Positions 33,374 through 39,848 of a stretch of DNA of 39,848 bases are shown here, piece after piece. A program made the position numbers and the translations under genes. Location: NCBI GenBank assembly GCA_028713955.1, contig JAQTNJ010000007.1, forward strand, positions 1-39,848, in the 5' to 3' direction. This DNA comes from Syntrophorhabdaceae bacterium (lineage in GTDB: Bacteria; Desulfobacterota; Syntrophorhabdia; Syntrophorhabdales; Syntrophorhabdaceae). Below the pieces are notes generated by a model. That model was not told the origin of the DNA and made no database searches. It worked only from the letters and a program-made list of their open reading frames with translations. Within the stretch, counting starts at the first letter, position 1. The number at the start of each line of letters is the position of its first letter.

Positions 33374-34734
33374 GATAACGTAAAATATTTTTCGCACAAT
33401 TGAGCCATGGCGACCTCGAATCTGGTAATGTAAAGCATCACCATCACAAAAGCCAGAAGGAAGTACACCATGACCCAAAAACAGTGTAGCACAAAAGGAA
33501 GCAAAATAATCCAGATCAATGAGGAGCAGGTAAAGGAGCATCTGGGAGAGATCGTCAGGGGAACGGTACAGGAGACATTGAACGCGCTCCTGGATGAAGA
33601 AGCGGCACGTCTGTGCAGTGCACGCAGGTATGAGCGGACAGAAGGACGGAAAGACAGGAGGGCGGGACACTACACCCGCACACTTCAGACCAAGGCAGGG
33701 GAAGTGGACATCAGGATGCCGAAGCTAAGAACATTGCCCTTTGAGACAGCGATCATTGAGCGGTACCGAAGGAGAGAGTCCTCCGTGGAAGAGGCACTCG
33801 TTGAGATGTACCTGGCAGGGGTATCGGTCCGAAGGGTGGAGGACATCACCGAGGCCCTTTGGGGCAGCAAGGTGAGTCCCGGCACCATCTCCCATCTCAA
33901 CGCCAGGATATACACCACCATTGAGGACTGGAGAAAAAGACCGATCGGGGGCAGCCACCCCTATGTCTACCTCGACGGGATCTTGCTGAAGAGGAGTTGG
34001 GGAGGAGAGGTAAAGAACGTATCGGTATTAGTGGCGATCGGGGTCAGTAAGGAAGGCTACCGGGAGATCCTGGGAGTAGCCGAGGGAGCAAAGGAAGACA
34101 AGGAGAGCTGGACCTCCTTTTTACGGTATCTGAAGGCAAGAGGGCTCAAAGGAGTGGAGCTTGTCATCTCCGATAAATGTCTCGGTCTTGTCGAGAGCTT
34201 GGGGGAGTGCTATCCTGACGCCTCATGGCAGCGATGCATCGTCCACTTCTACCGGAACGTATTCACCATGGTCCCCAGAGGGAAGGTACGGGAAGTGGCC
34301 GTCATGCTGAAGGCGATCCACGCCCAGGAGGATGCAAAGGAGGCACAGGAAAAAGCGGCGGCAGTGGTGAAGAAGCTTCAGGGCATGAAGCTTGGCAGGG
34401 CGGCGGATATGGTAAATGAAGGGATCAAAGAGACACTCTCCTACTATGGGTTCCCCCGGGAGCACTGGAGGAAGATCAGGACGAACAATCCCCTTGAGCG
34501 GATCATGAAGGAGATCAGGCGGCGCACACGGGTCGTCGGATCCTTCCCTGACGGCAACTCGGCGCTCATGCTTGTGGCGGCCCGCTTACGTCATATCGCA
34601 GGGACGAAATGGGGGATGAACCAATACCTGAAGATGGACCAGCTTGAGGAGGAGGCAGCAGAGGCAACACGATAAAGCGTAACCACCATGAGATGAGGTT
34701 GCTATGAAAAGTGCGAAAGATTCTTGACACTATC
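33374..34734 (+). mobile_element. IS256-family insertion sequence, complete
   Basis: The element spans 1,361 bases. Ends beginning GATA-- and sharing TTTCGCAC match at 18 of 24 positions between the left end (33374-33397) and the inverse complement of the right end (34711-34734). The direct repeat GTCACAAA borders both sides (33366-33373 and 34735-34742), the expected 8-base target duplication of this family. Intact ends and duplication indicate a fairly recent insertion that did not rearrange afterwards. Confidence 0.85.
33470..34675 (+). CDS. IS256-family (Mutator-type) transposase
   Basis: The 401-residue DDE transposase moves the surrounding element by cut or copy mechanisms. Family marks include the N-terminal LDEEAARLCSARRYER, the RMPKLR segment, the first Asp in YVYLDGIL, the second in VISDKCLG, CIVHFYRN, and the terminal NNPLERIMKEIRRRTRVVGSFP with its Glu. 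No stop or shift interrupts it, so it is probably active. It lies inside ends at 33374 and 34734. Confidence 0.95.
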   Translation: MTQKQCSTKGSKIIQINEEQVKEHLGEIVRGTVQETLNALLDEEAARLCSARRYERTEGRKDRRAGHYTRTLQTKAGEVDIRMPKLRTLPFETAIIERYRRRESSVEEALVEMYLAGVSVRRVEDITEALWGSKVSPGTISHLNARIYTTIEDWRKRPIGGSHPYVYLDGILLKRSWGGEVKNVSVLVAIGVSKEGYREILGVAEGAKEDKESWTSFLRYLKARGLKGVELVISDKCLGLVESLGECYPDASWQRCIVHFYRNVFTMVPRGKVREVAVMLKAIHAQEDAKEAQEKAAAVVKKLQGMKLGRAADMVNEGIKETLSYYGFPREHWRKIRTNNPLERIMKEIRRRTRVVGSFPDGNSALMLVAARLRHIAGTKWGMNQYLKMDQLEEEAAEATR

Positions 34735-34882
34735 GTCACAAAAGTGTCATAGAAAATATCCAAATGGACCATAACGGGTAGAAAATAACGTAACGGATAG
34801 AATAGTGTAAACCCTTGGTAATAAAAGGTTTATGTAAAAAACATAGGCAGGAGGCCCATCTGTTAAAAAGTGCCCTTTTTTA
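34735..34882. other. Island edge between the insertion sequence and the tRNA scar
   Basis: Noncoding. It holds two AACGG(G/A)TAGAA direct repeats (about 34774-34806) and small dyads (about 34811-34833 and 34830-34845). Such repeats close to a tRNA-type attachment core could be recombinase arm sites; this is only a suggestion, since no integrase gene is in the window. Confidence 0.35.
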
Positions 34883-34928
34883 GCTCATAACCCGAAGGTC
34901 ACTGGTTCAAATCCGGTCCCCGCAACCA
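34883..34928 (+). tRNA. 3' 46 nt of an initiator tRNA-Met (CAT), attachment-site scar
   Basis: The sequence from GCTCATAACCCGAAGG through the T-arm (ACTGG TTCAAAT CCGGT) to CCCCGCAACCA matches the 3' part of bacterial tRNA-fMet, with the CAT anticodon and encoded CCA. The 5' half and the 5' strand of the anticodon stem are missing; T-rich unrelated DNA takes their place. Tyrosine integrases commonly recombine at the anticodon loop and leave such a fragment at the distal end of an island. The tRNA terminator directly downstream (34938) suggests that the original chromosome lies to the right and the island to the left. Confidence 0.75.
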
Positions 34929-34937
34929 ACAACGACG

Positions 34938-34969
34938 CGGGTTTTGGGGTTTCCTCAAAACCCGTTTTT
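34938..34969 (+). terminator. Rho-independent terminator behind the tRNA fragment
   Basis: CGGGTTTTG (34938-34946) and CAAAACCCG (34956-34964) form a perfect 9-bp stem with a 9-base loop, followed by TTTTTA. It sits ten bases after the tRNA CCA end, as a tRNA terminator would. Confidence 0.85.
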
Positions 34970-35097
34970 ATGCCCGGTGTCACTGGCACCCCTCCCTCCT
35001 TTCCTTCCATAACCGGATCAAGGAAACCATTGGGGTCACCTATGAAAAAGAACGTCAAGCACAAAGACGTGCACAATGCCTAAAATCCATTAGTTCG

Positions 35098-35106
35098 TGC
35101 TATACT
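35098..35106 (+). promoter_or_regulatory. Extended -10 element before the DUF3303-like gene
   Basis: TG at 35098-35099, one base, then TATACT at 35101-35106, an extended -10 box; a convincing -35 is not visible. It lies about 40 bases before the start at 35145. The stretch 34970-35097 holds nothing else I can support. Confidence 0.35.
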
Positions 35107-35144
35107 TATAATAGAAGACATAAATTCATCGAAAGGAGGCCGCT

Positions 35145-35405
35145 ATGTTCTTTATGAATATCTGTACGTGGGCGCCGGAAGACGAAAGGGAAGTTGAGAA
35201 GAGAAGGGCAAAATGGAAATGGCCGAAAGGCGTCAAAGTGATTTGTGAGTTTTTTGATCTCCAGGGGTGCAGGGTAATCAATGTCGTGGATACCGACGAG
35301 AAAGGGCTTATTCAGAGCAGGGCTGCATGGGTAGATATCATGATATTTGAGACATTTCCCGTGTACCCCTTTGGTGAAAGCAAGGCTCTCTCGAAGAAGA
35401 AGTAG
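35145..35405 (+). CDS. DUF3303-like small protein
   Basis: The 86-residue product fits the small DUF3303 group (ferredoxin-like fold, function unknown): an initial MFFMNICTWAPEDEREVEKR strand-helix, WKWPKGVKVICEFFDL, and the closing AWVDIMIFETFPVYPF. AAAGGAGG lies at 35132-35139, an excellent ribosome-binding site. It is the first gene to the right of the tRNA scar and probably part of the older chromosome. Confidence 0.6.
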   Translation: MFFMNICTWAPEDEREVEKRRAKWKWPKGVKVICEFFDLQGCRVINVVDTDEKGLIQSRAAWVDIMIFETFPVYPFGESKALSKKK

Positions 35406-35463
35406 TGGGATACGGGAGGGACGCTTATTAACTTGTCGGGCTTCACGGCAGTCCCTGGGAAGA

Positions 35464-36159
35464 ATGTCTAAATCATTCGAGATAATAGAACAGCGGGGGA
35501 CAACCGGATTGTATATACTGGTTCTCGTCCTGTTGATTGGCCCGTTTTACCTGAACGATTTTGCGAATATCTTTATTAAAGACTGGCGTTTGTGGCTGTT
35601 TGCAGACTATGTGTGCGTGAAACTTGCTCCTGTCGTGATCACGCTGTCGTTGATCCGCAGCAGGAAAATGCTGCCGGCAGAGTTTGGGCTCACGACCCAG
35701 AGTTTGCCGTCATTTCTCCTTGTCTTTCTGATTGCGGCACTTGTTGGCACGGTTATAGATCAAAATGGGTATCAGTTGATGACAACACTTCCGGGCTACT
35801 CGTCTCTTGGCGGCATGCCGGTCATCAGGAGCAATGCCTGGAATTGGATTGACCTGACGTTGGGGCTGCTTCTGGTAGGGATAGTTGAGGAACTCGTTTT
35901 TCGCGGTTACATGTATACATTTCTCAGCAGGTTCACGGAGAGTTCGTCTGCAATCGTGGCAATTTCCTCTGTCGCTTTTGGTCTCGCCCACTGGAGCCTG
36001 GGTCTGCACGCCGTCCTGATCACTTCGATTATCGGTGCCGTGTTTATGATTGTGTACCTGAAAACACGTGCGCTGCCCCCTATCATGTTAGCGCATTTTG
36101 TGATCAACTTCATCGATTTCTCCGGAGTTGTGACAAAATCAATATTCAAATTTGTTTAA
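35464..36159 (+). CDS. CPBP-family intramembrane metalloprotease
   Basis: The 231-residue protein has about six to seven hydrophobic segments and the CPBP (Abi/Rce1-type) motifs: EELVFRGYMYTF (motif 1, EExxxR), FGLAHWSLG (motif 2) and MLAHFVINF (motif 3). These proteases cut within the membrane; bacterial members serve in peptide maturation or self-immunity, but the substrate here is unknown. ATG 35464 is preferred over the longer frame from 35347, which overlaps the previous gene and adds a non-membrane, unrelated stretch. GGGA lies close upstream. Confidence 0.8.
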   Translation: MSKSFEIIEQRGTTGLYILVLVLLIGPFYLNDFANIFIKDWRLWLFADYVCVKLAPVVITLSLIRSRKMLPAEFGLTTQSLPSFLLVFLIAALVGTVIDQNGYQLMTTLPGYSSLGGMPVIRSNAWNWIDLTLGLLLVGIVEELVFRGYMYTFLSRFTESSSAIVAISSVAFGLAHWSLGLHAVLITSIIGAVFMIVYLKTRALPPIMLAHFVINFIDFSGVVTKSIFKFV

Positions 36160-36203
36160 GAGGGACACGAAAAAGCGCCGGTTCGTTGTGTATAGAGTCC
36201 TAT

Positions 36204-36217
36204 CAATAAATTTATTG
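36204..36217. promoter_or_regulatory. AT-rich perfect palindrome before WYL regulator 2
   Basis: CAATAAATTTATTG is its own inverse complement, 43 bases before the start at 36261. It could be an operator; the five-site WYL dyad is absent here. Confidence 0.35.
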
Positions 36218-36260
36218 AAAAAAATGCCTTATTACAGGAGAATGTACATGGGAAGGGGGA

Positions 36261-37244
36261 ATGATTCAGAAGAGAGTAAAATCAACCGGTATCTCAGAGA
36301 AAGTAGTCAGGCTCCTTGAGATCTACTCGATCATAGCACAAAAGAAATTTCCGTCAGTAGGGTACCTCGCGGAACGCTACCGCGTATCCGAGAGGAGCAT
36401 CTATCGTTACCTCTCCATGATAGGCAGCATTGATCTCATAGGGTATGACAGGGATAGGGAAGGCTACACGTTCATAAACGGCGACCGCCTCAAAAAGCTT
36501 ATCCTGTCCGATGAAGAACTTATTACGCTCCTGACAGCAGGCGAGGCCGTGTCACATCTCGGGACTACCTTCCAGGAAAGCTTCAAAAGGCTTATCGAAC
36601 GAATGTTCCTGGTCACGGAGAAAACAGCCAGAAAAGGCAAACTACCCATTATCGTCAAGGTTCCCGATATGGTGCAGGGTGATAAGATCGGTGATTCACT
36701 CAAGATCATCTCAAGCTGTATCAGCGAAAGACACCCTGTCCAGATCACGTACAGGGCACACCGTTCAAAGGATATTACCGACAGGAGAGTAGACCCTTAC
36801 GGTATGGTTTTTTACGAGGGGGTATGGCTCCTTATAGGCTACTGCCACCTGCGGAAAGAGATCAGGAGCTTTGCCCTCGACAGGATCATAAAATGCAGCG
36901 AGCAGGATTACTGCTTTATCCCCCGCGTGGATTTTGACCTTGAGGAATATCTTTCCCATAGCTGGGGTGTTATTGACGGCGAAGAGGTGACAGTCGTCGT
37001 CAGGTTCAAACAGGATGTCACTGATTATATTGTCAGGAAAGAGAAGTGGCACCCTTCAGAGAAGCGGAAGATACTTCCTGATGGCGGTGTCGAGCTCACA
37101 TTCACCGTTGCAGGTATCTATGAGATAAAGAAATGGATCTATTCCTGGCTCCCGAATATTGAAGTCATAAAGCCCAAATGGTTCAGGAAAGAGATCCATA
37201 AGGAACTCACGCAGGCAACCAAGGACCACAACCAAAACCCGTAA
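36261..37244 (+). CDS. WYL-domain transcriptional regulator 2
   Basis: The 327-residue protein has a winged helix-turn-helix (PSVGYLAERYRVSERSIYRY near 32-51), a WYL domain (VQITYRAHR ... EGVWLLIGYC ... RSFALDRI) and a WCX-like C-terminus (WIYSWLPNIEVIKPK). The canonical W-Y-L triplet is W-L-L here, as in some relatives. It is distantly related to regulator 1 and ends about 40 bases before WYL-type site 5, which precedes the ARPP-1 operon, so it is a candidate activator or repressor of that operon. GGAAGGGGGA lies immediately upstream of ATG 36261. Confidence 0.85.
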   Translation: MIQKRVKSTGISEKVVRLLEIYSIIAQKKFPSVGYLAERYRVSERSIYRYLSMIGSIDLIGYDRDREGYTFINGDRLKKLILSDEELITLLTAGEAVSHLGTTFQESFKRLIERMFLVTEKTARKGKLPIIVKVPDMVQGDKIGDSLKIISSCISERHPVQITYRAHRSKDITDRRVDPYGMVFYEGVWLLIGYCHLRKEIRSFALDRIIKCSEQDYCFIPRVDFDLEEYLSHSWGVIDGEEVTVVVRFKQDVTDYIVRKEKWHPSEKRKILPDGGVELTFTVAGIYEIKKWIYSWLPNIEVIKPKWFRKEIHKELTQATKDHNQNP

Positions 37245-37284
37245 CTCCTAATCCGCAACGATTTATTTTAGTCCCTTTTCCCCA

Positions 37285-37318
37285 CTGACATACTGCTGTC
37301 ATTGACGAGTCCTATACT
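37285..37318 (+). promoter_or_regulatory. WYL-type dyad plus -10 box, site 5 (ARPP-1 operon)
   Basis: CTGACA (37285-37290), six bases, TGTCAT (37297-37302), then TATACT at 37313-37318 with the same 22-base distance. It lies downstream of WYL regulator 2 and 169 bases before the ARPP-1 start. Confidence 0.6.
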
Positions 37319-37338
37319 GTTTCCGAAAGGGGGAACAC

Positions 37339-37413
37339 ATGGTGGAAAATGATGAAACTGACCATGGGGAGAAGGTTTTGTGTGACATGAGCTTCATCAT
37401 CGACGCAGGGTAG
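37339..37413 (+). CDS. 24-residue leader ORF before the ARPP-1 gene
   Basis: ATG 37339 follows AAAGGGGGA, a strong ribosome-binding site, and lies about 20 bases after the site-5 -10 box. The frame (24 codons, starting MVENDETDHGEK) ends at TAG 37411. It could be a leader peptide controlling the operon or a decayed gene start. The rest of the 242-base gap contains the promoter and a GC-rich dyad near 37450-37465. Confidence 0.35.
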   Translation: MVENDETDHGEKVLCDMSFIIDAG

Positions 37414-37486
37414 CACTCTTCAAGCCTTTCCAACAACTGTAAGACGTAAAAGCCCGGGAGGGGCGAGTAAAAAAGGAGGGTATCAT

Positions 37487-38479
37487 ATGGAAACAACCGT
37501 AACAAACTACCTGGCAAACCTGGAGCTGCAGGGGATTCAGCAGTTTAAAAATATGGCGGTCTTCCCGGTCTCTATTCCGATGGACGGAAGTCCGCAGTAT
37601 TTAACACTTAAAGAAGCGCTTGAGAGGAGGCTCCTTGTTATTACCGAAATAAGCCACGGCGGCACGGTGCCTGAACTGATGGCAGCGAACAACGCGGATA
37701 TCCCCGTCCTTCTCCTCGACGGCGAGGAACTCTCGGGGGCAAAGCAGAACAGGGTCCTCAATACGACGATCCTTCTCAAGGAACATTCGGAAACAATCAT
37801 CCCTGTGAGCTGTACCGAGCAGGGGAGGTGGTCCTACACATCCCATGAATTCGCGGACTCGGGGATCATAATGGCACAGAAGATCAGGAGAGAGAAGGCG
37901 AGAACGGTTACAGATAATCTTAAGTCCGCTCCCCGCGCCTACCGGGCAAATCAGGGACAGGTCTGGGATGATATCGCGAGGATGGAGGTAGATGCCGGTG
38001 TCCGTTCGTCTACCGGCGCAATGAAGGATGTCTTCCAGGAAAAAGAAGATGATATGGGCGAATATATGAAGGCATTTCCGCATGTACCCGGCCAAAGAGG
38101 GCTGATCGTGTTTGTCAACGGAAGGGTTGCCGGATTCGATATGGTATCCCTCGAATCGGCATATGCCGTACTGCATACGAAACTCATCAAGAGCTATGCC
38201 ATGGATGCCTACCTGGAGCGGAGGAAGGCTGAAGGAAATTACAAGCCATCCGTAGGAGACGCAAAGGCCTTTCTCGGTGCTGTCCAGGCCTGTAAGGAGG
38301 AGCGCTACGAATCCCTGGGGCATGGTTGGGATTACCGCTATGAAGGGCAGTCAATAGTCGGTTCAGCGTTGGTATTCAGCGAGAAGGTTATTCACATGGC
38401 GTTCTTCAGTATTGTCGATAGTGAGAGGATAGGCAACATGTCAGGGTTCAGGAGACGGAGAGGATACCGGACGCATTAA
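37487..38479 (+). CDS. ARPP-1 family protein
   Basis: The 330-residue protein matches the ARPP-1 domain (ADP-ribosylglycohydrolase and rhodanese-phosphatase associated protein 1): AVFPVSIP, LLLDGEELSGAKQNRVLNTT, the SETIIPVSCTEQGRW core, then YTSHEFADSG and a C-terminal half with QRGLIVFVNGRVAGFD. The family was defined by comparative genomics of conflict systems; its activity is not known. Here an ADP-ribosylglycohydrolase gene indeed follows in the same operon, supporting the assignment. AAAGGAGGG lies at the expected spacing before ATG 37487. Confidence 0.8.
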   Translation: METTVTNYLANLELQGIQQFKNMAVFPVSIPMDGSPQYLTLKEALERRLLVITEISHGGTVPELMAANNADIPVLLLDGEELSGAKQNRVLNTTILLKEHSETIIPVSCTEQGRWSYTSHEFADSGIIMAQKIRREKARTVTDNLKSAPRAYRANQGQVWDDIARMEVDAGVRSSTGAMKDVFQEKEDDMGEYMKAFPHVPGQRGLIVFVNGRVAGFDMVSLESAYAVLHTKLIKSYAMDAYLERRKAEGNYKPSVGDAKAFLGAVQACKEERYESLGHGWDYRYEGQSIVGSALVFSEKVIHMAFFSIVDSERIGNMSGFRRRRGYRTH

Positions 38480-38491
38480 AGGGGTGATACC

Positions 38492-38749
38492 ATGAAAAGA
38501 AGTATGTTTTTAATCTTATGTGTTTTGTTCTTTGGGGTCGTTGTCTGTGAATTACAAGCCCCGGAGATCACCGAAGCAGATATGAATGGGTACCATTACC
38601 ATGTCAGGCAGGATGGCAGTATCTGTGACAGCAACGGGGTGATCAGGGGTTGGGTGCTTGGCAACAGGATCTACGATAACCAGTGGGGCCTGATGTACGA
38701 GATGAAAGATGGCAAGGTAAAGAAAGTAACGGATGACATGGCGGGATGA
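38492..38749 (+). CDS. Small secreted protein, possibly 4-fold beta-flower type
   Basis: The 85-residue product begins with a signal peptide-like segment (KRSMFLILCVLFFGVVVC), and that Cys could be a lipidation site. The mature part, YHYHVRQDGSICDSNGVIRG with WVLGNRIYDNQWGLMYEM, has short Gly-centred repeats resembling the 4-fold beta-flower domain; this match is tentative. It lies 12 bases after ARPP-1 with GGGGTG upstream and is probably co-transcribed. Confidence 0.65.
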   Translation: MKRSMFLILCVLFFGVVVCELQAPEITEADMNGYHYHVRQDGSICDSNGVIRGWVLGNRIYDNQWGLMYEMKDGKVKKVTDDMAG

Positions 38750-38758
38750 GGGAAGGCA

Positions 38759-39016
38759 ATGCGGAACGGATACATATTATTTGGCTACCTCGCAGCGCTC
38801 CTGACGACCTTCTCGGGTATTCCCCAGATCATCCGTGTCGTGAAGCTAAAGGAGTCCAGGGACATATCCCTGTGGACCGCGTCCTTGCTGTCCGCAGGGG
38901 TCCTCTTCTGGCTCATCCACGGTCTCATAATACGGGATGTGCCGCTGACCATATCGAGCGGGCTATCGCTCCTCTTCTCAACGATAACGATTTGTGTCAT
39001 ACTGAAATACAGGTGA
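38759..39016 (+). CDS. SemiSWEET-like (PQ-loop) membrane protein
   Basis: The 85-residue protein has three hydrophobic helices and the PQ-loop signature in FSGIPQIIRVVKLKESRDIS, as in bacterial SemiSWEET sugar transporters, which work as dimers of three-helix subunits. Its length is typical. GAGGGAAGG lies before ATG 38759. Its link to the ARPP-1 module is only by position; the transported compound is unknown. Confidence 0.8.
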   Translation: MRNGYILFGYLAALLTTFSGIPQIIRVVKLKESRDISLWTASLLSAGVLFWLIHGLIIRDVPLTISSGLSLLFSTITICVILKYR

Positions 39017-39055
39017 TGGAGGCAGGGATTGCAAAAGACCATCGATGAAGAGGGC

Positions 39056-39229
39056 ATGACGATCGAGCCCCGGGCTATTGTTGCCAATGACGATATCTTT
39101 GCATTAATGAAGCCTGATCGGGGAATAACAATATATGGTTGCAAGAAGGAGCGCCAATGTTTGATAAAAATAAAGTATCAGGTGGTTTGTGGGGTGCGAT
39201 TGCGGGGGACGCTCTCGGTGTACCCGTAG
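39056..39229 (+). CDS. Doubtful small ORF overlapping the next gene
   Basis: A frame from ATG 39056 (or TTG 39029) reads MTIEPRAIVANDDIFALMKP and runs about 70 bases into the ADP-ribosylglycohydrolase gene. The upstream half looks protein-like; the overlap half does not. It may be a decayed small gene in the 140-base gap. Confidence 0.2.
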   Translation: MTIEPRAIVANDDIFALMKPDRGITIYGCKKERQCLIKIKYQVVCGVRLRGTLSVYP

Positions 39230-39848
39230 AATTCCATGGAAGGGAGGAGCGGAAGAAGGACCCTGTGATGGATATGCGGGGATTCGGGACCTTCGATCAG
39301 CCGCCCGGTACCTGGTCGGATGACAGCTCCCTTATTCTCTGCACAGTAGAAAGCCTTCTTGATGGATTTAACGCAGCCCGCATGGGAGAGTTCTTTATCC
39401 GCTGGCTGAAAGATGGATACTGGACGCCTAACGGTATTGCCTTCGATATAGGAAATTCAACGTTGAGCTCGATCCAGCGGATGATCAATGGCACAGCCCC
39501 TGAGGTGGCAGGCGGTGACAGCGAGCACGACAATGGGAACGGATCCCTGATGCGTATCCTGCCAATCGCCATCTATTTCGCGAGATCCACTCCTCCCAGG
39601 ATCATCGATCAAGCACACAAGGCATCGGCCCTCACCCATCGTCATTACATCGCCCAGGCAGCATGTGCCTTCTACTGCATCATGGTCAAGGCATTACTGC
39701 AAGGAGCAACTCTTCGCGGGGCATATGAATTAACGGCATACGTAGTGCAAAGCTATTACGAAAGGCTGCCGTTCCGCGGCCAGTTGTCTTCTCATTTCTC
39801 CCGGCTCTTCTCCGGCAATATAGACAATCTTCCGGAAGACGAGATAGA
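39157..39848 (+). CDS. ADP-ribosylglycohydrolase, N-terminal part (cut by window end)
   Basis: The frame from ATG 39157 stays open for 230 codons to the window edge. It has the DraG/ARH signatures GGLWGAIAGDALGVPVEF at the start and PPGTWSDDSSL near residue 50, whose Ser-Asp-Asp binds a metal ion, then NGNGSLMRILPIAIY and SALTHRHYIA. These enzymes remove ADP-ribose from proteins or nucleic acids. AGAAGGAG at 39144-39151 is the ribosome-binding site. Co-occurrence with ARPP-1 in one operon fits the naming of that family and suggests ADP-ribose turnover in a conflict or stress response. The C-terminal metal site lies beyond the window. Confidence 0.85.
   Translation, partial: MFDKNKVSGGLWGAIAGDALGVPVEFHGREERKKDPVMDMRGFGTFDQPPGTWSDDSSLILCTVESLLDGFNAARMGEFFIRWLKDGYWTPNGIAFDIGNSTLSSIQRMINGTAPEVAGGDSEHDNGNGSLMRILPIAIYFARSTPPRIIDQAHKASALTHRHYIAQAACAFYCIMVKALLQGATLRGAYELTAYVVQSYYERLPFRGQLSSHFSRLFSGNIDNLPEDEI

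Noticed and set aside
34724-34750. TTGACAC...GTGTCA dyad
   Set aside because: It is formed by the end of the IS256 element and its target duplication; no -10 box at the fixed distance.
34885-35076. 63-codon minus-strand frame ending GTGFEPVTFGL
   Set aside because: This tail is the well-known false translation of a tRNA 3' end on the opposite strand; here it lies on the tRNA-fMet fragment.
36190-36215. Possible sixth WYL-type site before WYL regulator 2
   Set aside because: GAGTCCTAT resembles the end of site 5, but neither CTGACA nor TGTCAG is present at the required distance.
38746-39048. 100-codon frame over the SemiSWEET-like gene
   Set aside because: Other-frame shadow; the 38759 frame has three hydrophobic helices and the PQ motif.
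1-39848. CRISPR array, rRNA or complete tRNA
   Set aside because: No regularly spaced direct repeats of CRISPR type, no rRNA-like sequence, and the only tRNA signal is the truncated fMet fragment.

Overview
The window reads as an accessory, defence-rich region of a Gram-negative bacterium. Gene content (type I restriction with RhuM, REP-associated transposases, WYL regulators, ARPP-1/ADP-ribosylglycohydrolase) and moderate base composition suggest an anaerobic Desulfobacterota (deltaproteobacterial) or Nitrospirota-like genome. That placement is a low-confidence inference. No ribosomal or other phylogenetic marker gene is present.

Layout. (1) 1-15.8 kb: a type I restriction-modification island. 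An ORF6N-domain gene and a small conserved gene lead into a tightly overlapping operon hsdM-hsdS-(nitrilase-like)-(SMC-like ATPase)-rhuM-hsdR-(YgjP-like metallopeptidase). Three near-identical sigma70-type promoters (120-148, 1031-1059, 1838-1866) stand before the three transcription units, and related 27-bp palindromes lie at 203-229, 1755-1781 and inside the ORF6N gene itself (439-465). (2) 15.8-19.9 kb: mobile-element debris (an IS3-type end, an intact REP-associated tyrosine transposase, RAYT fragments), a PIF1-like helicase preceded by the 3' stump of a WYL-regulator gene, and a tumE-tumA toxin-antitoxin pair between 127-bp direct repeats. (3) 19.9-33.2 kb: recQ on the minus strand, a broken ERCC4-type nuclease, a tandem AAA ATPase, a WYL regulator, a TPR protein, a PD-(D/E)XK protein overlapping an MBL/beta-CASP protein, a Cys-rich unknown, a second PIF1-like helicase closely related to the first, and an AT-rich PD-(D/E)XK nuclease. 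(4) 33.4-34.7 kb: an intact IS256-family insertion with an 8-bp target duplication. (5) 34.88-34.97 kb: the 3' 46 nt of an initiator tRNA-Met followed by its terminator, best read as the distal attachment-site scar of a genomic island lying to its left. (6) 35-39.8 kb: DUF3303-like protein, CPBP protease, a second WYL regulator, then ARPP-1, a small secreted protein, a SemiSWEET-like protein and an ADP-ribosylglycohydrolase cut by the window edge.

The most interesting thread is regulatory. Five copies of an 18-bp dyad, CTGACA-nnn-TGY-TGTCAG, sit a fixed distance before a -10 box, upstream of the ERCC4 remnant, the AAA ATPase, the first WYL gene itself, the ARPP-1 operon, and once in the restriction-island leader. 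The arrangement resembles the mycobacterial RecA-NDp promoter (TTGTCRGTG-N8-TAnnnT) activated by the WYL proteins PafBC. This suggests a WYL-controlled, possibly DNA-damage- or conflict-responsive regulon spanning several modules. The second thread is a nitrilase-fold protein plus Zn-hook ATPase embedded in the restriction operon, which looks like an add-on effector module.
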